DNA of 64,000 nucleotides from the NCBI RefSeq assembly GCF_017815135.1, contig NZ_JAGJCF010000011.1, positions 106,781 to 170,780 on the forward strand, read 5' to 3'. Under the pieces are notes generated by a model. That model worked only from the letters and a program-made list of their open reading frames with translations. It searched no databases and had not been told where the DNA came from. Shown piece after piece: positions 10,296-19,234 of the stretch; within the stretch, counting starts at the first letter, position 1; each line of letters starts with the position of its first letter. Source of the DNA: Jiella mangrovi. GTDB lineage: Bacteria > Pseudomonadota > Alphaproteobacteria > Rhizobiales > Rhizobiaceae. A program made the position numbers and the translations under genes.

Positions 10296-11213
10296 ATGGA
10301 CGGTACGAAAGTCGTGGCCAGGACCAACACCCGTTTCAAGACCGCCTACAATGCGCTTCTCGCCCGGCTGGACACCTGGCCGGAAGAGACGCCGCTTCCG
10401 TCCGAGGCGGTGATTGCGGACTGGCTCTCCGTCAGCCGGACTGTCGCGCGCTCGGTCCTCCGGGAACTCGACGAAGCCAAGATCGTCGACTGGCGCGGGC
10501 GACGGAAGGATCTCCTGCGCCGTCCACTCCCCTCGGACCGCTTTTCTCTGACCGAGCTGCGATCCGGCAGTGAAAAGGTCGAGCGGGCCTTTCTGGAATG
10601 GATCCTGCGCCGGGACGTACCGCCAGACACCCGGCTCAACGTGCGCGACCTGTCGCGGCGCTTTTCCGTCAGCCCCTCGTCGGTGACCGAATTTCTCAGC
10701 GGGTTCAGCCGGTTCGGCCTCGTGCGACGCGAGGGGCGCGACGGATGGATGCTCGACGGCTTCACCCCGCAATATGCCATGGAGCTTTCGGATTTTCGCC
10801 AGATGATCGAGATCGACGCCGCGCTCCGCTTCGCCGCGCTGGGCGGAGAGCATCCGGTCTGGGCAGAACTCGAGGCGATGGAACGCGAACATCACCGGAT
10901 CCTCGACGAAATCGAGGTCTCCTTCCACGACTTCTCCGCGCTCGACGACCGGTTCCACGCGACCATCGTCGCGCAGAGCCAAAACCGTTTCGCTCTGGAG
11001 TTCCAGAACCTCATCTCCTTCGTCTTCCACTACCATTACCAGTGGAACAAGCGTTTCGAACGCCAGCGCAACGAGGCGGCGATCGGCGAGCACCTCGCCT
11101 ATATCGCAGCGCTTCGCTCGCAGGAGCCGGCGCGGATCGAGATCGCCGCAAGGGCCCATCTGGCAACGGCTCGCCAGACGCTCCTCGCCTCCATCGAACG
11201 ACCGCAGGTCTGA
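10296..11213 (+). CDS. GntR-family regulator with two winged-helix domains and an FCD sensor domain
   Basis: A 305-residue regulator. The first winged helix is at about residues 15-70 (LPSEAVIADWLSVSRTVARS is the GntR signature). A second winged helix is at about 95-150 (VRDLSRRFSVSPSSVTEFLS). The rest is an all-helical FCD ligand domain with DDRFHATIVAQSQNR and EHLAYIAAL, whose His and Asp residues normally bind a metal and a carboxylate ligand. Two DNA-binding domains in one chain is unusual for GntR proteins. It sits between two sugar importers that run in opposite directions and probably controls both. The first ATG in the frame is used; no strong ribosome site is visible. Confidence 0.8.
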   Translation: MDGTKVVARTNTRFKTAYNALLARLDTWPEETPLPSEAVIADWLSVSRTVARSVLRELDEAKIVDWRGRRKDLLRRPLPSDRFSLTELRSGSEKVERAFLEWILRRDVPPDTRLNVRDLSRRFSVSPSSVTEFLSGFSRFGLVRREGRDGWMLDGFTPQYAMELSDFRQMIEIDAALRFAALGGEHPVWAELEAMEREHHRILDEIEVSFHDFSALDDRFHATIVAQSQNRFALEFQNLISFVFHYHYQWNKRFERQRNEAAIGEHLAYIAALRSQEPARIEIAARAHLATARQTLLASIERPQV

Positions 11214-11370
11214 GACGGGCCGGGACTGAAATCGTCGCGCAGCCATGGCCGCGACCTCTCGGCGCCCGGAGACTGGCCGGGACGTCCGCTCGAAAGGATT
11301 GTCACGACGAGCCGTTGCACTTGCTCCGGTTCCAGATATCATCGCCACTGACGGTCACGGGAGAAAACCG

Positions 11371-12888
11371 GTGTCGCAGCTCGTGTTCAACGACGTCCGC
11401 AAGCGGTTCGGCGGCACCGAGGCGCTCAAGGGCGTCGGCTTCGAGGTGACATCCGGCGAGGTCGTCGCGCTGCTCGGCGAAAACGGCGCCGGCAAATCGA
11501 CCCTCATCAAGATCCTCGGGGGCGTCTACACGGCCGATGGCGGTCGGGTGACGATCGACGGCGCGGACTATCTCCACAAATCCCAGCGCCGCACCGGCGC
11601 GGCCCAGGCGGTCGCCTTCGTTCATCAGGATCTCGGACTGATCGAGTGGATGACGGTTGCCGAGAACGTCGCCATGGTCAACGGCTATCCACGTCGCGGC
11701 AACCGGCGTTTCGGGGCGATCGACTGGGCCGAGGCCGACCGGCGCGCCGCGTCGGCGCTTTTTCAGATCGGTTGCGACATCGATCCCCAGACCCGGGTCT
11801 CCAGCCTCTCGCGTACCGAAAAGTCGCTGGTCGCCATCGCGCGGGTGATCGGCACGGATTGCGACTTTCTCGTCCTCGACGAGCCGACCGCCAGCCTGCC
11901 GGCCGACGAGGTGGAGACGCTTTTTTCCGCCGTGCGTCGCCTGAAGGCCAAAGGGGTCGGCATCATCTATGTCTCGCACCGGCTCGACGAAATCTTCCGC
12001 ATCGCCGATCGCGTCGTCGTCCTTCGCGACGGTCTGCTGGCGGGGGCGCAACCGGTCGCCAAGACGACGCCTGACGAGCTGATCGAGCTGATCGTCGGCG
12101 CGGGGACCCTGCAATCCTTCCGGAAGCCGCAGGTGCCCGAGACGCGGCCCGACGACGAGAAGAGGACCGTCACGGTCCGCAATCTTGCCAGCGATCATGC
12201 CGGCCCGGTGGATTTCGACATCAGGCCCGGCGAGATCCTCGGCCTCGTCGGCCTGCGCGGTGCCGGCCAGGAAGAGATCGGCCGATCGCTCTTCGGGGCC
12301 CTAGAGCATAGCGGCGAGGTCCGCATCGGCGGCGAGAAACTCGACCTTTCGACCATGCGCCACGCCCTCGCATCGGGGGTCGGCCTCGTGGCACGAGACC
12401 GCGCGGCGGAATCGGTGGCCGGGTCGCTTTCGATCCGTGAGAACGTCTTCCTCAATCCGCAGGCCACCGGCCGGACCCTTGCCTCGGTGCTGTCGCGCCG
12501 GACCGAAACACGGCGGGCGGGCGAAGTCGGGCGGGCGGTTGGCTTGCGCCCCAACCGGCCGGAGCTTCCCATCGAGAGCCTTTCGGGCGGCAACCAGCAG
12601 AAAGTCGTCGTCGGCCGCTGGCTGTCGACAGGCCGGCGGCTTCTGATCCTCGAAGACCCAACTTCGGGTGTCGACGTCGGGGCCAAGGCGGAGATCTACC
12701 GACTGGTCGAGAAGGCCATGGCGCAAGGCCTCTCTGTTCTGGTGGTCTCGACGGATTTCGAGGAGATCGCGACCCTGTGCCACCGGGCGCTGGTGTTCAA
12801 TCGCGGCAAGATTACCGCCGAACTCGACGGCGATGCGCTGACGACGGAGGCGGTGATCGCCGCTGCCAGCGCCTCGGAGGCAGCCTAG
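11371..12888 (+). CDS. sugar ABC transporter ATP-binding protein (two ABC domains)
   Basis: A 505-residue duplicated ATPase of the RbsA/XylG type. The GTG at 11371 has GGGAGA seven bases upstream, and the ABC fold starts at once (QLVFNDVRKRFGG). The first half has Walker A GENGAGKST and Walker B FLVLDEPT, but its signature is degenerate (VSSLSRTEK instead of LSGGQ). The second half has a degenerate Walker A (GLRGAGQEE) with an intact signature (ESLSGGNQQK). This split of functions is normal for sugar importers. It begins the rightward operon of ATPase, permease, binding protein and lactonase. Confidence 0.88.
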   Translation: MSQLVFNDVRKRFGGTEALKGVGFEVTSGEVVALLGENGAGKSTLIKILGGVYTADGGRVTIDGADYLHKSQRRTGAAQAVAFVHQDLGLIEWMTVAENVAMVNGYPRRGNRRFGAIDWAEADRRAASALFQIGCDIDPQTRVSSLSRTEKSLVAIARVIGTDCDFLVLDEPTASLPADEVETLFSAVRRLKAKGVGIIYVSHRLDEIFRIADRVVVLRDGLLAGAQPVAKTTPDELIELIVGAGTLQSFRKPQVPETRPDDEKRTVTVRNLASDHAGPVDFDIRPGEILGLVGLRGAGQEEIGRSLFGALEHSGEVRIGGEKLDLSTMRHALASGVGLVARDRAAESVAGSLSIRENVFLNPQATGRTLASVLSRRTETRRAGEVGRAVGLRPNRPELPIESLSGGNQQKVVVGRWLSTGRRLLILEDPTSGVDVGAKAEIYRLVEKAMAQGLSVLVVSTDFEEIATLCHRALVFNRGKITAELDGDALTTEAVIAAASASEAA

Positions 12889-13053
12889 GAAAGACGAGAT
12901 GCAGATGACGGGACAAGCCGGACGGCAAGTCCCCAAGGAGACCGACAAGAGTTGAAGCGAGCCCCGAACCGGGGCCGGGTGCGGACGGGAGACCGCAGCC
13001 GGATGCGATGAATGCGGAAGGCGCCAAACGGTGTCTTCGGGAGGAAAACGAAC

Positions 13054-14136
13054 ATGAATTCGCTGAAATCGAACGCGCTCGAGCCGACGCGCGCCGAGCT
13101 TGACGGGCTCGGCCGTGGCGAGGCCGCCCTTCGGCTCCTGCCGGTCTACGGCCTACCGATCATCACCCTCGCCCTGATCGTCCTGTTCTCGATCATCCTC
13201 CCAAACACCTTCCCCACGCTCCTCAATCTGCGTTCGGTGATCTCAGACAAGGGCGTGATCGCGCTGCTGGCGCTGGCAGCGATGATCCCGATGGCGGCCG
13301 GCAAGATCGACCTGACCGTCGGCTATGCCATCGTCATCTGGCACATCCTGGCGATCAGCCTGCAGACCGTCTTCGGCATTCCTTGGCCCCTCGCAGTCCT
13401 GATCGTTCTTCTGCTCGGCGCCTTTGTCGGCTTCCTGAACGGGCTCCTCGTCGAGGTGGCGCAGATCGACAGCTTCATCGCGACGCTCGGGACCGGCACC
13501 GTGCTCTACGCGATCGCGCTCTGGTACACGGGCGGCAGGCAGGTCATCGGCATGTTGCCGGCCGGCTTTCTGGCGATCAACGGCACGATGCTCTTCGGCC
13601 TGCCGATTGCCGGGGCCTACGTGCTTCTGGTCGCCTTGGTGCTCTGGGCCGTGCTCGAATACACGCCGACCGGCCGCTATCTCTACGCCATCGGCGCCAA
13701 TCCGAACGCGGCGGCCCTGAACGGGATCGACGTCAAGCGTTTCACCATCGGGGCGTTCGTCGCCTCGGGGGCCCTGACGGCGGCGGCCGGCGTTCTCCTC
13801 GCCTCCAAGCTGCGCATCGGCCAGGCGAGCGTCGGGCTCGAATATCTCCTGCCGGCTCTCGTCGGAGCCTTTCTCGGCTCGACGACCATCCGCCCCGGAC
13901 GGGTCAATGTCTGGGGCACGGTGATCGGCGTCGTCATCCTCGCCGTCGGCATTTCCGGCATCCAGCAGTTTGGCGGCTCGTTCTGGGTCGAGCCGATGTT
14001 CAACGGCATGACGCTTCTGATCGCCATCGGCATTGCCGGCTACGCCCAGCGCAAGCGCGGCGCCAAAAGCGGTCTTCAGGATACCAGAAAGACGGCCATT
14101 TCCGAGCCGTCGCCAAAGGGAGGAACCACCCCATGA
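13054..14136 (+). CDS. sugar ABC transporter permease
   Basis: A 360-residue membrane protein with about ten hydrophobic segments, of the ribose/xylose permease family (MAAGKIDLTVGYAIVIWH near the middle and LPALVGAFLGSTTIRPGR near the end). The ATG at 13054 follows a strong GGGAGGAAAACGAAC ribosome site; an in-frame ATG at 13012 lacks one. Its stop overlaps the start of the next gene (ATGA). With the 505-residue ATPase and the downstream binding protein it forms the second sugar importer of the cluster. Confidence 0.87.
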   Translation: MNSLKSNALEPTRAELDGLGRGEAALRLLPVYGLPIITLALIVLFSIILPNTFPTLLNLRSVISDKGVIALLALAAMIPMAAGKIDLTVGYAIVIWHILAISLQTVFGIPWPLAVLIVLLLGAFVGFLNGLLVEVAQIDSFIATLGTGTVLYAIALWYTGGRQVIGMLPAGFLAINGTMLFGLPIAGAYVLLVALVLWAVLEYTPTGRYLYAIGANPNAAALNGIDVKRFTIGAFVASGALTAAAGVLLASKLRIGQASVGLEYLLPALVGAFLGSTTIRPGRVNVWGTVIGVVILAVGISGIQQFGGSFWVEPMFNGMTLLIAIGIAGYAQRKRGAKSGLQDTRKTAISEPSPKGGTTP

Positions 14137-15251
14137 CGTGCATCACCACCAGACGGCTGTTACTGGCGACGGCAAGCCTCGCCGCCCTCACCCTGTCACA
14201 GGGCCCCACCCGTGCCGACGCCTTTACCGACGAGGCCAAGGCTGTCGTCGAAAAGGCGGTGGCACCGGTGACCAAATGGGAAGGCCCGACCAGCGGTCCG
14301 AAGGCCGCCACGGGCAAGACGCTCGTCTATGTCGCCGGCGACATGCGAAACGGCGGCATTCTCGGCGTTGCGCAGGGCGTCAAGGAAGCGGCCGAAGCGA
14401 TCGGCTGGACCTATCGCGAGATCGACGGGCAAGGCACCGTTTCGGGCCAGTCCTCGGCGCTCAGCCAGGCCGTCGCCCTGAAGCCCGACGCGATCGTCGT
14501 CGGGGGCAGCGACGCCGTCGAGCAGAAGGCCGCGCTTCAGGCCGCAAAGGACCAGGGCATCACCATCGTCGGCTGGCATGCCGGGCCGAAACCGGGCCCG
14601 ATGGAAGATTCGCCGGTCTTTGCCAACGTCACCTCCGATTCGGCGGAAGTCGCAAAGGTCTCGGCGATGAAGGCGATCGCCGATTCCGATGGCAAGGCCG
14701 GCGTCGTCATCTTCGCCGATTCCACCTATGCCGTCGCCATCGCCAAGGGCCGCGCGATGGAGGAGGTCATCAAGCAATGCGCCGAATGTCAGGTGCTGTC
14801 GTTCCAGGACACGCCGCTCGCCGACGTCTCGACGCGCATCCCGCAGCTAACGACGACGCTGCTGCAGCAGAACGGCGAGAAATGGACACACTCGCTGGCG
14901 ATCAACGACCTCTATTACGACTTCATGCCCCCAGCGCTCTCGGCCGCCGGCATTCCCGGCGACGGCGCGCCGCACAACATCTCGGCGGGCGACGGCTCGG
15001 AATCGGCCTATCAGCGCATCCGGGCCGGCGACTATCAGAGCGCGACGGTGCCCGAACCCTTGAACATGCAGGGCTGGCAGGTCGTCGACGAACTGAACCG
15101 GGCCTTTGCAGGACAGGAATGGTCCGGCTTCGTTCCGGGCATCCATCTGGTCACCAAGGACAATATCGGCAGTGACGGCGGCCCGAAGAACCAGTTCGAC
15201 CCCGACAACGGCTATCGCGACGAATACAAGAAGATCTGGGGCGTCGAATAG
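14133..15251 (+). CDS. periplasmic substrate-binding protein of second sugar ABC importer
   Basis: A 372-residue binding protein of the sugar type-1 periplasmic fold. The signal peptide ends near GPTRADA. Visible family segments are ALKPDAIVVGGSDAVEQK, GITIVGWHAGPKPGP and SADS-like residues in GVVIFADSTYAVA. The ATG overlaps the permease stop and has AAGGGAGG upstream. It is longer than the first cluster's binding protein (316) and clearly a different subfamily, so the two importers may take up different sugars. Confidence 0.87.
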   Translation: MTCITTRRLLLATASLAALTLSQGPTRADAFTDEAKAVVEKAVAPVTKWEGPTSGPKAATGKTLVYVAGDMRNGGILGVAQGVKEAAEAIGWTYREIDGQGTVSGQSSALSQAVALKPDAIVVGGSDAVEQKAALQAAKDQGITIVGWHAGPKPGPMEDSPVFANVTSDSAEVAKVSAMKAIADSDGKAGVVIFADSTYAVAIAKGRAMEEVIKQCAECQVLSFQDTPLADVSTRIPQLTTTLLQQNGEKWTHSLAINDLYYDFMPPALSAAGIPGDGAPHNISAGDGSESAYQRIRAGDYQSATVPEPLNMQGWQVVDELNRAFAGQEWSGFVPGIHLVTKDNIGSDGGPKNQFDPDNGYRDEYKKIWGVE

Positions 15252-15422
15252 CGCCCTCGGCCGGCGGCGATGCGAGGCCCCTCGCGTCGCCGCTTCCTGC
15301 CTGTTTCGAACTCCTTGCCGAGACATCGACCCTCGACGATGACTATTTGATCCGCATTCGCGGATGACGGCTCGACCGACACACTCCCCATCGTTCCGGG
15401 TTGAACGACCACGAGACATCCC

Positions 15423-16337
15423 ATGAGCGACTACATTTTCCACGACGACCGCTTCAAGCAGCTCGTCATCTTCCACGCCCGGCTGGAAAAGCTGTGGACC
15501 GGCGGCCGCTGGGTCGAGGGCCCGGTCTATGTTCCGGCGGCCAAGAGCCTGCTGTGGTCGGACATCCCCAACGACCGCGTGATGCGCTACGACGAATGCG
15601 ACGGCTCGGTCTCGGTGTTCGAACGCCCTTGCGGCTTTCACAACGGCCACACGCTCGATCATCAGGGCCGCGTCATCGCCTGCGAGCACGGCGGCCGTCG
15701 GATTTCGCGGCTCGACCATGACGGCGTCTGGCGGGGCCTCGTCGACAGGGTCGACGGAAAGCGCTTCAACTCGCCCAACGACGTCGTCGTTCATTCCGAC
15801 GGGTCGATCTGGTTCACCGATCCAACCTACGGCATCGACAGCCATTACGAGGGCAAACGCGCGACCTCCGAGCTCGAGGGCAGCTACGTCTACCGCTTCG
15901 ATCCCGAAACAGGCACGGTGGAAGCGATGATCCGGGACCGGCTGCGACCGAACGGCCTCGCCTTCTCGCCGGACGAGACGATCCTCTACGTCGCCGATAC
16001 CGGAGCGACCCACGTTCTCGATCATCCGGTGACGATCGAGGCCTATCCGATCGGGCCGGACGGAAGGCCCGGCAAGGGCTCGACTTTCGCCACGTCTCCT
16101 GCCGGCCTCTTCGACGGCTTCCGGGTCGATGGCGAGGGCAATGTCTGGACGTCGACGGCGCGAGGCGTTTCGGTCTACGCAGCGGACGGCAGCCATCTCG
16201 GCGAGATCCCGGTTCCGGAGCTGGTCTCGAATCTCACTTTTGGCGGAGCCAAGCGAAACCGGCTCTACATTACCGGCCAGACCTCGATCTACGCCATCTA
16301 TGTCAATGCCCATGGCGCGGGCTTCGAGGATGCATGA
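15423..16337 (+). CDS. SMP-30/gluconolactonase family lactonase
   Basis: A 304-residue six-bladed propeller of the SMP-30/gluconolactonase family, which opens sugar lactones using a bound divalent metal. Visible family features are GGRWVEGPVYVP (metal glutamate), NSPNDVVVHSDGSIWFTDP (metal Asn and the conserved FTDP), RPNGLAFSPDETILYVADT and DGFRVDGEGNVWT. It follows the second importer after 171 bases. Sugar uptake, a dehydrogenase and a lactonase in one region suggest direct oxidation of an aldose to its acid; the specific sugar is not known. Confidence 0.88.
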   Translation: MSDYIFHDDRFKQLVIFHARLEKLWTGGRWVEGPVYVPAAKSLLWSDIPNDRVMRYDECDGSVSVFERPCGFHNGHTLDHQGRVIACEHGGRRISRLDHDGVWRGLVDRVDGKRFNSPNDVVVHSDGSIWFTDPTYGIDSHYEGKRATSELEGSYVYRFDPETGTVEAMIRDRLRPNGLAFSPDETILYVADTGATHVLDHPVTIEAYPIGPDGRPGKGSTFATSPAGLFDGFRVDGEGNVWTSTARGVSVYAADGSHLGEIPVPELVSNLTFGGAKRNRLYITGQTSIYAIYVNAHGAGFEDA

Positions 16338-16554
16338 CTTTTGCACGGACCGGCACGCGAACGCGAACCGATCCAGGATGAAACATCCCGCATAATCAGC
16401 ACCTTAAGACGTATCACAACACCAGTTGTCGCTTTTGCCGGCCGATGATCGGCTCGTGGAAGGCGGACGGTTGCGACCTGGCGCCCGTAGCGGCGCCCCT
16501 CCCTTGGCGCGAACCCGGCAAAGACCGATCCGGTCCAGACTAAGCATCTGATCT

Positions 16555-16580
16555 GGAACCAGGAATGCCGCTCCTTGCTT
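16555..16580 (+). promoter_or_regulatory. EcfG/RpoE2-type promoter upstream of the DUF4142 gene
   Basis: GGAAC (16555-16559), then 19 bases, then TT (16579-16580). This fits the GGAAC-N18/19-TT rule of the general-stress sigma factor of alphaproteobacteria. The gene starts 57 bases further on. Motif match only. Confidence 0.4.
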
Positions 16581-16636
16581 GACAGTCAAATCCTGGACGC
16601 GTGTCGGCCGGGACAACAACGTCAGGGAGAGCGACC

Positions 16637-17218
16637 ATGCAGCGGAAAATCCTCGGACCCATCACGGCCTTCGTCCTCGCAGCGAGCCTCCCGGCCTTCG
16701 CGCAGAGCGAGAGAACGCCCGATGGCGGCGAAGCCATGGGCACCAACGCAATGGACACCGACAAGGGACCGACGCCTGCGCCACAGGACGTCAAGACCGC
16801 CGCAGACTTCGTGCCGCTGGCGGCCGTCGGCAACAGCTTCGAAATCGAAACGAGCAATCTCGCCCTGACGAAATCGACCGACGAGGCCGTGCGTGAGTTT
16901 GCGAGGCGAATGAACGCCGACCATTCCGAGGCTGCCGTGAAATTGCAGCAGGCGGTCGAGCAGTCCAAGAGCGGGCTTGCCATCCCGACAGGCCTCGACG
17001 CCAGACATCAGGAACTGTTGAACGAACTATCGGCAGCCGACGACGGCGACTTCGACGCCGAGTACGTCGCGATGCAGCGACAGGCCCATGAGGAGGCCGT
17101 CGCCTTGTTCAGCGCCTATTCGACGAACGGCGAGGACGGTCCGATCAAGGAAATGGCTGCTTCCACGCTCCCGACGCTGAAGGAACATCAACAAATGGTC
17201 GGCGACCTGGGAAAGTAA
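16637..17218 (+). CDS. DUF4142 family exported protein
   Basis: A 193-residue exported protein. The ATG at 16637 follows GGGAGAGCGACC; a Sec signal peptide ends around PAFAQ. The mature part has the helical ferritin-like DUF4142 pattern: AAVGNSFEIETSNLAL, FARRMNADHSEAAVKLQQA, DFDAEYVAMQRQAHEEAVAL and TLPTLKEHQQM. The biochemical role of the family is unknown; members are often stress-inducible, which agrees with the promoter-like sequence upstream. Confidence 0.85.
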   Translation: MQRKILGPITAFVLAASLPAFAQSERTPDGGEAMGTNAMDTDKGPTPAPQDVKTAADFVPLAAVGNSFEIETSNLALTKSTDEAVREFARRMNADHSEAAVKLQQAVEQSKSGLAIPTGLDARHQELLNELSAADDGDFDAEYVAMQRQAHEEAVALFSAYSTNGEDGPIKEMAASTLPTLKEHQQMVGDLGK

Positions 17219-17484
17219 TCTCGCCATTCCATCTAAGCTTGCCTCCAGATATAAATACAGTTTCAGATAACCGTGAACGGCATTGGAAACATGCAGAATA
17301 TTGATCGCATCCTGTGGTGGACATGAACGGGCCAAGGCATACTGGCGTGAGCTTTGAATCAGCTGCCGTCAACGACCGGGACGTCGATATCGCAAGGACG
17401 TCTGTAGCGGCAGCTTGAAACAGACATGCCGGGCGCCAGATAATTGCGGGCCCGGCTGTTTGTCGATGCGCGAAGGACGTCGGG

Positions 17485-18642
17485 TTGGGAGATACGATCA
17501 GTCTCTTCTCTGCGGTATTCGGACTGGTACTGGCGCTCGCGTTCGTCTGCACGTTGATCTATGCCGGCATGCGCAGCCAGTCGTCGCTTTTGTGGTTGGC
17601 GGGAGCGCTGGTCAGCGGCGGTCTCGAAGTCCTCGTGTTGCGCCCCGGCACCGAACCCGTCTTGCAGACGACCTGCGCGACCATCCTGCTTCCCCTGACC
17701 TATTTCTGCGGTAGCCAGACGATCCGCCTGGCGCTTGGCCACAAGCAGGCGAGCGGCAGCTTCGTCGCGATCATCGGTCTTCTCGTCTGCGCATCGCTGG
17801 TCATGGCCGGGCTCGGGATCGAAAACCTTTACCAGACCATGCCGTTCAAGATCGCCGGCGCGATGGGGCTCGCCGACATGCTCTGGTGGACGCTGCGCGT
17901 GCGCGGCAAAAGCTTCATCGACTACGGTCTTCTCGTCGCCATCCTGGGTCTGACCGTCATCTTTCTCTTGCGAATTCCGGCTTACCCGACGGTCGGCGAA
18001 GGCTTCGTTTCGATCTACGGTATGGATCGCCCGGAAATCGAACGATTGCTTCTGTCACTGACGGCCTTCATCACGCCAGCCGCCGTCGTCCTCATCGTGG
18101 CCAAGCTCTTGAATGGCGCGATGCTGGGTTATCGCGAGAAATCGGAGCGCGACGGGCTCACCGATCTTCTCAACCGGCGTGCCTTCGAGCGAATGGCTCA
18201 GGAAAGGCACTATCGAAGCGGGGTCCTGATCCTCTGCGACATCGATCATTTCAAACGGATCAACGACAGCTACGGACATCTCGTCGGCGACGACGTCATC
18301 CGCGCGTTCGGCAAGGAACTGCGCAAGGAATGCCCGCAAGCAGCCCGGATCGGCGGAGAAGAGTTCGCGCTGCTGCTGCCGGAGGAGACCGTGCCGACCG
18401 CCGTCGCGATGACTCACGCGATCCGTGCGCGGCTCCAGTCGGTGAGCCATCCGCAGATCGACGCCGATCACAAGCTGACGGCCAGTTTCGGCATCGCGCC
18501 GCTTTCGCCGGAAGAGCCGTTTCGTGACGCCATGGAGGCAGCCGATCGCGCGCTCTACCGCGCCAAGAATGCCGGGCGCGACCGGATCGCCCTCCACCCC
18601 ACCGGCATTCTGGTTCCCTCCAACACGCCGCGCGCGGCCTGA
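17485..18642 (+). CDS. membrane diguanylate cyclase (GGDEF)
   Basis: A 385-residue cyclic-di-GMP synthase. Six hydrophobic segments fill residues 1-210, with a pattern seen in many rhizobial GGDEF proteins, then a GGDEF domain starts at DGLTDLLNRRAFE. The active-site motif is GGEEF at 290-294, a functional variant. The inhibitory RxxD site normally found before it is not present (KECP at that place), so product inhibition may be absent. Translation probably starts at a TTG (17485) behind GAAGGA. It stands alone; the neighbour on the right converges on it. Confidence 0.85.
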   Translation: MGDTISLFSAVFGLVLALAFVCTLIYAGMRSQSSLLWLAGALVSGGLEVLVLRPGTEPVLQTTCATILLPLTYFCGSQTIRLALGHKQASGSFVAIIGLLVCASLVMAGLGIENLYQTMPFKIAGAMGLADMLWWTLRVRGKSFIDYGLLVAILGLTVIFLLRIPAYPTVGEGFVSIYGMDRPEIERLLLSLTAFITPAAVVLIVAKLLNGAMLGYREKSERDGLTDLLNRRAFERMAQERHYRSGVLILCDIDHFKRINDSYGHLVGDDVIRAFGKELRKECPQAARIGGEEFALLLPEETVPTAVAMTHAIRARLQSVSHPQIDADHKLTASFGIAPLSPEEPFRDAMEAADRALYRAKNAGRDRIALHPTGILVPSNTPRAA

Positions 18643-18667
18643 ACCGGCCCAACATGACGAAAGAGCA

Positions 18668-19234
18668 TCAGCGACGGGTGTTCAGACCGAAGCTCTGATA
18701 GCCCTTGCCGAGCGTCGGCTTCTTCGACGAGAGAACCCGCGAGTTCACGCCATTCCAGCCGATTTCGCCGGAAAGCCGCGCATATTCGATCTTCGGGCAG
18801 CGATCCATGATCACGGTGATACCCGCCGCCTCGGCCCGGGCTGCCGCCTCGTCGTGGCGGACGGTCAGCTGCGTCCAGATCACCTTCGGCAAAGGATCGA
18901 GCGACAGCGCCTCCTCGACGATACCGGGCACGGCGTCCGAGCCGCGGAAGACATCGACCATGTCGATCGGCACGGGGATCGATTTCAGGTCCGCATAGAC
19001 CGTCTTGCCGAGGATCTGACCGCCCACAAGCCCCGGATTGACCGGGATCACGTCGAAGCCCTTGGCGAGCAGATATTTCAGCACGAAGAAAGACGGCCGG
19101 ATCTCCCTGGCGCTGGCACCGACCATGGCGATGGTCTTCGTGTCTGAGAGGATCCGCCGGATCAGCGTATCGGGATAGGTGAGCGGCGCCACGCCGTTCG
19201 AGGCGGGCCTCTCGGGTGTCGTGCCGGCGCTCAT
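18668..19234 (-). CDS. CoA-binding protein (YccU type)
   Basis: A 188-residue Rossmann-fold protein of the CoA-binding family, with TIAMVGASAREIRPSFFVLK at the nucleotide site, VIPVNPGLVGG and the cysteine in MDRCPKIEYARL. The chosen ATG overlaps the stop of the upstream crotonase gene (ATGA); the ATG 12 bases further upstream lies inside that gene. The coupling to a CoA-ester protein fits a CoA-related role, but no reaction is established for the family. Confidence 0.83.
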   Translation of the reverse strand: MSAGTTPERPASNGVAPLTYPDTLIRRILSDTKTIAMVGASAREIRPSFFVLKYLLAKGFDVIPVNPGLVGGQILGKTVYADLKSIPVPIDMVDVFRGSDAVPGIVEEALSLDPLPKVIWTQLTVRHDEAAARAEAAGITVIMDRCPKIEYARLSGEIGWNGVNSRVLSSKKPTLGKGYQSFGLNTRR

